Positions 1 to 7,553 of a DNA stretch of 48,313 nt are shown piece by piece. The number at the start of each line of letters is the position of its first letter. Position 1 is the first letter of the stretch. The stretch covers positions 1 through 48,313 of the forward strand of contig JBIOWF010000021.1 of NCBI GenBank assembly GCA_044868295.1, in the 5' to 3' direction. The stretch is from JBIOWF01 sp044868295. GTDB taxonomy: Bacteria > Actinomycetota > Actinomycetes > Streptosporangiales > Streptosporangiaceae. Both the position numbers and the translations under genes were made by a program. Under the pieces are notes generated by a model that had not been told where the DNA came from, did not search any database, and saw only the letters and a list, made by a program, of their open reading frames with translations.

Positions 1-20
1 CCAAGGCCTTCACCAAGTAG
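1..20 (+). CDS. 3' end of an upstream gene, probably a sugar-binding lipoprotein (partial)
   Basis: The first bases read as codons for K-A-F-T-K followed by TAG at 18-20. This is a plausible C-terminus for the solute-binding protein that normally precedes a MalF/MalG permease pair, but only five residues are visible, so the assignment rests on context. The nonamer accaagtag at 12-20 is repeated directly at 21-29, just before the Shine-Dalgarno sequence of the next gene. Confidence 0.4.
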
Positions 21-41
21 ACCAAGTAGAAGGAGACGGCC

Positions 42-1433
42 GTGACCAAGCGGTTGGACGGCCCGACGGCCCCCGGCGGCGGCGCGCTCGCCGCCGGGGT
101 CTCCCCCGGACCGCATCCCGCACCCCCAGGCTTCGAATCGACCGGGACACGTCCCCGGCTCGGTCCGTCGCCCCGCGCAGCGGTGCTGTTCCTGCTCCCG
201 GCGCTGCTCCTGCTGGCCGCCTGGGTGATCTACCCGATCGTCTACTCGATCTTCCGCAGCCTGTACGACGCCACCGGTGACACCTTCGTCGGCCTGGACA
301 ACTACGGCTCGATCTTCACCGACTCGTCGACCCTCGTCACGATCCGGAACAACGTGATCTGGGTCGCGGTCGCGCCGCTGTTCGTGACCGTGCTCGGCCT
401 CATCTTCGCCGTCCTCACCGAGCGGATCCGGTGGGCGACCGCGTTCAAGCTGATCCTGTTCATGCCCATGGCGGTCTCGCTGCTGGCCGCCGGAGTCATC
501 TTCCGGCTGGTCTACGACCAGGACCCGGACACGGGCGTGGCGAACGCGGTCATCACCACGGTGCACGACACGTTCTCCGCGAGCCAGGGCTATCCGGGCG
601 CGCGGCCACGGGAGAACGACGCGGCTCCCGCCGTCGTGAAGGGCGGCGCCGTCGTTACGAGGCAACCGGTCCAGGCCGGAAAGCCGGTGCTGATCCCCCT
701 GGTGGGCCTGAGCCAGGACGTGGTCAAGGCCGCGAGCCCCGCGAAGGCCGCGCCCGCGGACGGGCTCAGCGGGACGGTGTGGCTCGACGTCGTCCGCGGT
801 GGCGGTGGCAAGCTGAACCAGATCGACGCCGCGGAGAAGGGCCTCGCGGGGATCACCGTCGAGGCGGTCTCCGGCGGCACGGTCAAGGCCACCACCGAGA
901 CCGCCGCGGACGGAACGTTCCGCTTCGCCGGGCTGCCCGCCGGTTCCTACCTCGTACGGCTCCCGCAGTCGAACTTCGAGGCGCCCTACAACGGGCTGAC
1001 CTGGCTCGGCCCGGCACTGATCACGCCGGCGATCATCGGCGCCTACATCTGGGTGTGGGCCGGGTTCGCGATGGTGCTGATCGCGGCCGGGCTCTCGGCG
1101 ATCCCGCGTGACGCGCTGGAGGCCGCCCGCATGGACGGGGCCACGGAGTGGCAGGTGTTCCGGCGGATCACCGTTCCGCTGCTGGCACCGGTCCTCCTCG
1201 TCGTCTTCGTCACGATGATCATCAATGTGCTGAAGGTCTTCGACCTGGTGTTCATCATCGCGCCGGGTTCGGTGCAGCCGCAGGCCAACGTGATCGCGCT
1301 GGAGATGTGGCGGGTCTCCTTCGGCGGCGGTGGCAACCAGGGCATGGGTAGCGCGCTGGCCATCTTCCTGCTGGTCCTGGTGCTGCCGTTCATGGTCTTC
1401 AACATCCGGCGGTTCAGGAGGGACGAGCGATGA
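42..1433 (+). CDS. Sugar ABC transporter permease (MalF-like) with an extracytoplasmic Ig-like insert
   Basis: Inner-membrane permease of a carbohydrate importer (binding-protein-dependent transport family), 463 aa. The GTG start at 42 follows AGGAG at 31-35. A proline-rich cytoplasmic N-terminus is followed by a first membrane segment at about residues 47-70, more segments to about 160, and the EAA loop that contacts the ATPase (EAARMDGATEW) at about 360-375. The oddity is an insert of about 160 residues (about 165-325) between membrane segments. Its second half (GTVWLD...GLAGITVEAV...GTFRFAGLPAGSYLVRLP region) looks like an SdrD-B/carboxypeptidase-regulatory type beta-sandwich. Ordinary sugar permeases are about 300 aa. 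E. coli MalF also carries a periplasmic P2 domain that touches the binding protein, so a similar role here is reasonable but inferred. The stop overlaps the next start (ATGA), indicating an operon. Substrate unknown. Confidence 0.88.
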   Translation: MTKRLDGPTAPGGGALAAGVSPGPHPAPPGFESTGTRPRLGPSPRAAVLFLLPALLLLAAWVIYPIVYSIFRSLYDATGDTFVGLDNYGSIFTDSSTLVTIRNNVIWVAVAPLFVTVLGLIFAVLTERIRWATAFKLILFMPMAVSLLAAGVIFRLVYDQDPDTGVANAVITTVHDTFSASQGYPGARPRENDAAPAVVKGGAVVTRQPVQAGKPVLIPLVGLSQDVVKAASPAKAAPADGLSGTVWLDVVRGGGGKLNQIDAAEKGLAGITVEAVSGGTVKATTETAADGTFRFAGLPAGSYLVRLPQSNFEAPYNGLTWLGPALITPAIIGAYIWVWAGFAMVLIAAGLSAIPRDALEAARMDGATEWQVFRRITVPLLAPVLLVVFVTMIINVLKVFDLVFIIAPGSVQPQANVIALEMWRVSFGGGGNQGMGSALAIFLLVLVLPFMVFNIRRFRRDER

Positions 1434-2317
1434 CAGGCCTGACCGGGGCAAAGCACGCGAGCCAGACCCAGGACGCCGCCTCCCGGAGTTTCGTGGACCG
1501 GATCGGTGGCGGGCTGGTGCAGGTCCTGCTGATCCTCATCGCGGTGTTCTGGCTGGTCCCGACGCTGGGCCTGCTGGTGGTGTCGCTGCGCGGCGACACC
1601 GACAACACCTCCTCCGGCTGGTGGACGATTTTCACCAAACCGGCGCAGATCACGTTCGACAACTACGCCAACCTGCTGGCGACCGGGTTCACCTCGTCGT
1701 TCTGGAACACCGTGCTGATCACCGTCCCGGCGACGGTGCTCGTGATCGGCATCGCGGCGATGGCCGCGTACGCGTTCGCCTGGATCGAGTTCCCGGGGCG
1801 TGACGCCGTGTTCCTCGTCGTCATCGCGCTGCTCGTGGTACCGATCCAGATCGCGCTGATCCCGATCGCCAAGCTCTACGGCTTCTTCGGGATGTTCGGC
1901 TCGATCGCCGGAGTGGTGCTGTTCCATGTGGCGTTCGGCCTGCCGTTCGCCATCTTCCTGCTGCGCAACTTCTTCGTGGGCATCCCCAGGGAGCTCCTTG
2001 AGGCCGCCCGCATGGACGGTTCCAAGGAGTGGCGGATCTTCGCGACGGTGGTCTTCCCGCTGGCCAAGCCCGCGATCGCGTCGCTCGGCATCTTCCAGTT
2101 CCTGTGGGTCTGGAACGACCTGCTCGTCGCCCTGGTGTACGCGGACACGGAGAACCAGCCGATGACCAAGGCCTTGCAGTCCCAGATGCGGCAGTTCGGC
2201 ACCAACGTCGACATCCTCGCGCCCGGCGCCTTCCTGTCGCTGATCGTCCCGCTGATCCTGTTCTTCGGGTTCCAGCGGTACTTCGTCCAGGGCCTGCTCG
2301 CGGGTTCCGTGAAGTAG
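1430..2317 (+). CDS. Sugar ABC transporter permease (MalG-like)
   Basis: Second permease subunit of the same importer, 295 aa, a normal length for the family. Six hydrophobic segments are visible, with an N-terminal cytoplasmic stretch before the first (about residues 30-52). The EAA motif (EAARMDGSKEWRIF) lies at about 188-201 and docks the ATPase. The start overlaps the stop of the MalF-like gene by four bases (ATGA), so the two are translationally coupled. No ATPase gene follows. Many actinomycete sugar importers share one distant MsiK-type ATPase, which would explain this. A strong hairpin about 70 bases downstream closes the operon. Confidence 0.9.
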   Translation: MTGLTGAKHASQTQDAASRSFVDRIGGGLVQVLLILIAVFWLVPTLGLLVVSLRGDTDNTSSGWWTIFTKPAQITFDNYANLLATGFTSSFWNTVLITVPATVLVIGIAAMAAYAFAWIEFPGRDAVFLVVIALLVVPIQIALIPIAKLYGFFGMFGSIAGVVLFHVAFGLPFAIFLLRNFFVGIPRELLEAARMDGSKEWRIFATVVFPLAKPAIASLGIFQFLWVWNDLLVALVYADTENQPMTKALQSQMRQFGTNVDILAPGAFLSLIVPLILFFGFQRYFVQGLLAGSVK

Positions 2318-2388
2318 CGATCGGCGCGACGACGACCGGCGACCGGCTGTCAGTGAGACGCCGGCAGTGACGAAAGACCAGATATAGC

Positions 2389-2431
2389 GTCCGGATGCGC
2401 TCTTCACGATCGGGGGAGAGCGCATCCGGAC
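2389..2431. terminator. Perfect 15-bp stem hairpin after the sugar permease operon
   Basis: GTCCGGATGCGCTCT at 2389-2403 pairs without mismatch with AGAGCGCATCCGGAC at 2417-2431, around a 13-base loop. It lies 70 bases after the MalG-like stop. No U-tract follows, as is common in high-GC actinomycetes. The rest of 2318-2671 shows no convincing gene. Confidence 0.7.
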
Positions 2432-2671
2432 CGCCATTACCACCAACATGGCGCGCGGCCGGCGCGCGGCGACCGGGCATGGGACGAGGGAGGGCGCGGA
2501 CTGCACCTGCTCGACATGCTCGCCTGCTGCTGGGGCGGTACCCGCACGCCAACGGGCAAGACCATGTGGTTCGAACTGCCCATAAGCGTCCCCCAAGGCA
2601 TTTCGATCCACGCTGATCATTTTGTCCGCGGAAGCCGTACGGGGCGGGAAACGTCGCTAGGGTAAGCGACC

Positions 2672-3361
2672 ATGACAGGGCGTCCTTTACACGAAGTCGT
2701 GGAAGCAGGATGGGCCACGGCCCTCGAACCAGTCGCCGAGCGGATCACCGCCATGGGCGACTTCCTCCGGCAGGAGATCGCCGACGGGCGACCGTACCTT
2801 CCGTCCGGAGCCAACGTGCTCCGCGCGTTCCAGCAGCCGCTGAGCGAGGTCCGGGTGCTGATCGTCGGCCAGGATCCCTACCCCACGCCGGGCCACCCGG
2901 TGGGCTTGAGCTTCTCGGTCGCCCCCGACGTGCGGCCGCTGCCGGGCAGTTTGAACAACATCTACAAGGAGTACATGGAGGACCTCGGCTATCCGAAGCC
3001 GACCAACGGCGATCTCACGCCGTGGACCGAGCAGGGCGTGCTGCTGCTCAACAGGGTGCTGACCGTGATGCCCGGCAAGCCGGCCTCCCACCGGGGCAAG
3101 GGCTGGGAGGAGGTCACCGAGCAGGCCATCAAGGCGCTGGTGACGCGGGGCGGCCCGCTGGTGGCGATCCTGTGGGGCCGCGACGCCCGTAACCTGCGGC
3201 CCATGCTCGGCTCCGGGGACAGCGCCGTGCCGTGCATCGAGTCGGCCCACCCGAGCCCGCTGTCGGCCCGCAGCGGCTTTTTCGGCTCCCGCCCGTTCAG
3301 CCGGGCCAACGAGTTGCTCGTGCAGCAGGGTGCGACCCCGGTGGAATGGAAGTTGCCCTGA
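2672..3361 (+). CDS. ung: Uracil-DNA glycosylase, family 1
   Basis: Cuts uracil from DNA to start base-excision repair, 229 aa. The water-activating motif is GQDPYP at residues 67-71, with catalytic Asp68. The uracil-sensing stretch LSFSV follows, and the second active-site motif HPSPLSA starts at His193. The family consensus GQDPYH has Pro in place of the final His here; I believe this is usual in actinomycete members. ATG at 2672 has no strong Shine-Dalgarno sequence, but the following residues fit the family. The small gene at 3385 follows after 23 bases and may be cotranscribed. Confidence 0.93.
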   Translation: MTGRPLHEVVEAGWATALEPVAERITAMGDFLRQEIADGRPYLPSGANVLRAFQQPLSEVRVLIVGQDPYPTPGHPVGLSFSVAPDVRPLPGSLNNIYKEYMEDLGYPKPTNGDLTPWTEQGVLLLNRVLTVMPGKPASHRGKGWEEVTEQAIKALVTRGGPLVAILWGRDARNLRPMLGSGDSAVPCIESAHPSPLSARSGFFGSRPFSRANELLVQQGATPVEWKLP

Positions 3362-3384
3362 CGGCTGCCGATAGGATCACCACC

Positions 3385-3735
3385 ATGAGCGATGAAACGG
3401 ATACCGGACGCTATCTGCGGCTCACGGTCGACCTCGTGGTCGAGGTTCTCGACGTGAACGCCCTGCAGGCGGCGGCCCTGGCGGAGATCCGCCACCCGGA
3501 GGCCGACCTGGACGACGACGAGCGTCAGGAGCAGATCGAGCTGGTCAACGCCGACGAGACCGGTGCCGCCGCCCTCCAGTGGCTGATCGAGCCCGACCAT
3601 GTCCTCGGCCTGGTCGAGCACGTCAACGAGGTGGAGCCCAGGGAGGCCATGCTCGGCGTCGAGCCGTCCGACGGCATCCTTGAGGATGAGGACGAGCACG
3701 ACCACGATCACAGCGACCCGAACCACGTGCATTGA
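3385..3735 (+). CDS. Small acidic protein with a histidine-rich tail, function unknown
   Basis: A 116-aa protein starting at ATG 3385, just downstream of ung. The open frame runs further upstream, but that part overlaps ung and looks like shadow. The body is strongly acidic and leucine/valine-rich, with no signal peptide or membrane segment. The C-terminus alternates Asp/Glu and His (DEHDHDHSDPNHVH), resembling a metal-binding tail. I do not recognise a named family. The close spacing to ung suggests co-expression but gives no firm clue to function. Confidence 0.7.
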   Translation: MSDETDTGRYLRLTVDLVVEVLDVNALQAAALAEIRHPEADLDDDERQEQIELVNADETGAAALQWLIEPDHVLGLVEHVNEVEPREAMLGVEPSDGILEDEDEHDHDHSDPNHVH

Positions 3736-3741
3736 TCACGG

Positions 3742-4284
3742 TCACACCGGTCCGAGCCGACGGTGGGGCCCGGCGGGAAGCTCGATGTGAATCGAGTCGC
3801 CGGGCCGCACCCACCCGTCGGCCAGGACCACGCCCATGATCCCTGCCTTGCGGACGAGTTCACCGTTCTCGTCGCGGTCCAGCACCGCTTTCATCATGCC
3901 CCGCTGAAAACGGTCCAGTTGAAGGCAGGGGTTGCGCAGCCCTGTCACCTCGACGACCGCGCCCTCGCCCAGCCTCAGCAGGGCGCCGGTCGGCAACCCG
4001 AGGAGATCGACACCACGAGTGGTGACGTTCTCCCCCATCTCCCCCGCCTGTACGGCGAAGCCCGCGACTCGCAGCTCGTCGTGTAATTCCGCGTGGATCA
4101 GGTGCGCTTGGCGGAGGTTGGGCCGGCTGGGATCGCGTGCCACGCGCGACCGATGCTTGACGGTCTCGCCGAGGTGGGCGTCGTCTTCGACGCCCAGCCC
4201 GGCCAGCAACCGGATGGCATCGTGGTTGGGCTTGCTGAATGTGTGCGTCCCACTACGGCTCACAGCCGTCACGATCGCGTTCAT
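3742..4284 (-). CDS. MOSC domain protein
   Basis: A stand-alone MOSC-domain protein, 180 aa, convergent with the acidic-protein gene. The central block GENVTTRGVDLLGLPTGALL (about residues 83-102) followed by VTGLRNPC with its cysteine (about residue 118) is the classic MOSC core. MOSC proteins are relatives of the molybdenum-cofactor sulfurase C-terminus (MoaD/YiiM type) and bind or transfer sulfur or act on N-hydroxylated bases. The exact substrate here is not visible. No signal peptide. No molybdenum genes are adjacent. Confidence 0.85.
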   Translation of the reverse strand: MNAIVTAVSRSGTHTFSKPNHDAIRLLAGLGVEDDAHLGETVKHRSRVARDPSRPNLRQAHLIHAELHDELRVAGFAVQAGEMGENVTTRGVDLLGLPTGALLRLGEGAVVEVTGLRNPCLQLDRFQRGMMKAVLDRDENGELVRKAGIMGVVLADGWVRPGDSIHIELPAGPHRRLGPV

Positions 4285-4883
4285 GGGGCCAACCTATTGC
4301 TCCGGTTGCCGAGTGATCTTCGCGACCGTCGAGTGGCTAGTGCTCGCTATCGACTAGTGCGTCCTACGGCGCTCGCACGGGTCGCAGACGTGTACGCGCC
4401 GAACGGGTGAACATGGGATGCGTCTCATTTTCAGGCTCAGGAGATCCGACTAACTCCTGCGCCAATAAGTCTTACGCGCGACAAGTGGCTATGCATCCGC
4501 CCCATCATCACGCGCGTCGTCGCGATCGGGATGCTGTCCGCCGCGCTTCCTTCGCGACACGGTTAGAGCAGTCGCCAAGCCCACACCACCGATGCTCAAC
4601 TGGAGCAAATGCGTAAGGAGTTCCAGGGTCTGATTCATCGTGCGCTTTCTGGAGTCGAAGAGATCTCGCCGACGCGACCTCGCGCGGCATATTGACTCCA
4701 GGAAAACCGATCACATGATGTCCGACCAGGTCAAAGGACAGTTGTAAGCCGATCACGTATCGCGTCGCGATCAATCCCGGACACGATCTGACCATTCTGC
4801 GACGATCTACGGACACGCCCGGCCACCCTATTTTAGGCTCACGGACATTCACGGACACCGCCGGACACGAATGAAAGATCGGG
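4285..4883. other. 600-base spacer without a confident gene; possible gene remnant
   Basis: This stretch is less GC-biased than its surroundings and has no ORF with convincing codon use. On the plus strand, about 4594-4695 reads as a short peptide ending in TGA (contains QLEQMRKEFQGL), with amino-acid composition more natural than a random frame. It may be the tail of a decayed gene. With the broken genes to its right, it suggests repeated deletion in this region. Confidence 0.4.
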
Positions 4884-5756
4884 ATGAGCGACGACGCCCC
4901 CAGGCAGCAGCATCCGGACCACGAAACCAGCCCGGAGCAGGTGCGCACCCGCCAAGACCTCGCAGACGCCTTGCAAGTCCTGCATGTACGCGCGGACCGG
5001 CCGTCCTTCCGGGAATTGGAACAACGCACATCGCACGGTCCGGTACGGCTCGCCCGCACAACGATTTCCGAGATGCTCTCCGGCAAGCGTCTGGCCAGCA
5101 AATCTGTCACCCTGGCATTTGCCGAAGCATGCGGCGTCACAGACCCCGGGCCCTGGCAGCACGCCTGGGAACGCGTCGCAGTGGCCGAACGCCGCCTCAG
5201 CCCAGACCCACCCGAAAGCCAGCTCAGTGCCCTGCGGGAGGAAATCCAGCAGCTGAACGCCCAACTCACAGCTGAAATGACCCGCCGCGCCAAGCCGACC
5301 GAAGCAGATAACCACCTGTACGAAACCCTGAAATCCACGGTTATCGAACTGGACACGAGCGGCCATTACCGCACTGCCCGCGACCTTCAGGAACGAATCT
5401 ACAGCCACACCTCACGCCAGCTTGGTGCCGAACACTCCGACACCCTGGCCGCCCGCTGCAGCCTCGCGCTCTGGATCGGGGAGGCCGGAGACCCGGCCAC
5501 CGCCCGCGACCAACTCACCGCACTCGTAGCGACCCACGAACAGGTATTCGGCCCCGAAGACCCCCGCACCCTGAAAACGGGCCACAACCTCGCCTGCTGG
5601 ATCGGCGAGGCTGGTGACCCGGCCACCGCCCGAAAGCTACTCACCGACATCCTGTCGATCCGCCAGCGGGTGCTCGGCCCTGAACACCCTGACATCCGAA
5701 ACACCCATCGCAGCCTCGCCTGGTGGATCGAGGGGGCGGCAGATCCATGTCATTGA
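4884..5756 (+). CDS. HTH-like N-terminus plus kinesin-light-chain-type TPR protein, C-terminally shortened
   Basis: A 290-aa protein. Residues 15-95 resemble the short XRE-like DNA-binding module seen in actinomycete signalling proteins (RTTISEMLSGKRLASKSVT region). Residues 110-135 form a coiled-coil-like stretch. From about 150, 42-residue TPR units repeat (LALWIGEAGDPATARDQL, LACWIGEAGDPATARKLL, LAWWIEGAADP). Such arrays are usually longer. Here the third unit stops abruptly in unrelated sequence and ends C-H-stop, so the array looks cut by a deletion. Whether the short form works is unknown. Next downstream, on the other strand, is a ruined regulator gene. Confidence 0.65.
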   Translation: MSDDAPRQQHPDHETSPEQVRTRQDLADALQVLHVRADRPSFRELEQRTSHGPVRLARTTISEMLSGKRLASKSVTLAFAEACGVTDPGPWQHAWERVAVAERRLSPDPPESQLSALREEIQQLNAQLTAEMTRRAKPTEADNHLYETLKSTVIELDTSGHYRTARDLQERIYSHTSRQLGAEHSDTLAARCSLALWIGEAGDPATARDQLTALVATHEQVFGPEDPRTLKTGHNLACWIGEAGDPATARKLLTDILSIRQRVLGPEHPDIRNTHRSLAWWIEGAADPCH

Positions 5757-5827
5757 GTGTGGGCCTGGGACGCCCTTCAGTGCCCCCGGATATCCCGTCC
5801 GCGTCATACCTGCTTGCGCTCGCGGGC

Positions 5828-7330
5828 CTAGAGGGCGATCTGGGCGCGTGAGCTGAAACCGAGCTTGTCCAGGATCCGTTCCACGTGGCCCTCGGCCGTA
5901 CCCTGCGCGATCACCAGCGCGGCGGCGATCTCCTTGTTGCTGATGCCCATGATTTGAACCAGGACTCGTTGCGCGGCTCGCACAGCTCCAGGCATTCCTC
6001 GAACAACTCGACGGCCGTATCGGAGTGGCCCAGGAACGAGTGGGCGGTGGCGAGGTACGGCAGCGAGTTCACCTCACCCAGCGGATCGTCTGTCTCCCGA
6101 TAGCGCTGGACCGCCTCTTCGAGAAGCGTCACGGCCCTGGCCAGGTCCTGCTCGATCAGCGCCGCCAGCCCGGCGACATAGGCGACACGTGCGAGGATCG
6201 TCCGGTCATCGAACCGGATCGCCAGCTCCCGGCTCTCCTCCACCATCGACGTCGCCAGGGCGAAATCGCTCTGCAGAACGGCGAGCCGGGCGTTCACAGA
6301 AAGGCCCTGCGCTCGAACAGCCGTCGGCAGCGCATCGGCGGCGAGCAGCCGATCGAACCAGCGCCGCCCCTCGTGCAGGAAACCCCCCGCGATCCAGTAC
6401 GACCGCAGAGACGTGGCGATGGCCGAGCCCGCCTGGGCCTCGCCCGGCCTGGTGAGGCAGTAGTCCAGGGCCGTGCGCAGGTTGCCGTGCTCACCGCGCA
6501 TCCGCGCGAACCACTCCACCTGGCCCGGCCCGAACCACTCCTGGTCCGCCCGGATCGCCAGGTCCCTGTACCAGTCACGATGCCGGCGCCGTAGCCGCTC
6601 CTCATCGCCCGAGTCGCGCAACCGTTCGAGGCCGTACTGACGGATCGTCTCCAGCAACCGGTAGCGGACGACCGGCGAGTGCTCCTCACAGACCAGGACG
6701 GACTTCTCCACCAGCCCGATCACCAGGTCGATGACATCCTCACGGGCGATGCCGTCCCCCGAACAGACCTCCTCGGCCGCCTCCAGGACCAGGCCGTCGG
6801 CGAACACAGAGGCGCGCGCCCACAGCAGCCGCTCCTGCTCGGTGCACAGGGCGTGACTCCAGTCGATCAGGGCCCGCAGAGTCTGCTGGCGGGCCAGCAC
6901 CGCCGGTGACCCCGAGGTGAGCAGCCGGAACCGGTCGTCCAGGTTGTCTACTAACTGGTCGACCAGAGAGCGCCCGCAACCGCACGGCGGCCAGCTCGAT
7001 CCCCAGCGGGATGCCGTCGAGCCTCCGGCAGATATGCTCCACGGCGTCCCGGTTGGCGTCCGTGACGGCGAATCCCGGCTGGACGGATGCCGCGCGCTCG
7101 GCGAACAGCCGCACCGCGTCATACTGCGACAACGACTCCGTGGACAGCCGCGAGAGACCGGGATCCGGCAGCGGCAGCGTCGGCACGGCCAGCGTCTGCT
7201 CCCCGCCGATGCCCAGGGCCTGCCGGCTCGTGGCGAGAATCCGCAGATCAGGGGCAGAACGCAGCAGCGTCTGTGCGACCACGGCGCAGTCCGGAAGCAG
7301 GTGCTCGCAGTTGTCCAGCCCCGGCCCGCG
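5828..7330 (-). pseudogene. Broken LuxR-family regulator with ATPase domain
   Basis: Remains of a large LuxR-type regulator (NB-ARC/AAA-like ATPase, TPR-like middle, C-terminal HTH). Visible on the minus strand are LDNCEHLLPDC and LRILATSRQAL (7330-7220) and LDGIPLGIELAAVRLRALS (to about 6965). A one-base insertion near 6963 then shifts the frame to VDQLVDNLDDRFRLLTSG and the long helical middle, down to about 5950. There NESWF runs out of frame into the LuxR HTH (GISNKEIAAALVIAQGTAEG, ending RAQIAL-stop at 5828). The Walker A half is missing upstream, and a large piece is missing between the middle domain and the HTH. At least three lesions make it a clear pseudogene. Confidence 0.85.
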
Positions 7331-7553
7331 GTCTCCCGGCCACAGAGAGGTCTCCGCATCACCGAGATCAGGCCGACAGAAACCAGGTTATGTCCCGACC
7401 GATTCTGTGGCATATGGCCTGGGCATCCCACACATCACCCGCCACGCCACCGCGATCAACCAGTCTGCACTGCTGTCCCTCGGCCCGCCGCCCGGGTCGC
7501 CCCTGCGACCAACGAGGCCCTCCATGGGGCAACCCATCTTCAACGTGGCCCCG

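Noticed and set aside
1043..2620. 525-aa open frame on the minus strand opposite the MalG-like permease
   Set aside because: Highly charged, repetitive composition typical of an antisense shadow; the plus-strand permease is unmistakable.
4508..5356. 282-aa minus-strand open frame opposite the HTH-TPR gene
   Set aside because: Cys/Arg/Ser-rich shadow frame with no ribosome site; the plus-strand frame has TPR periodicity.
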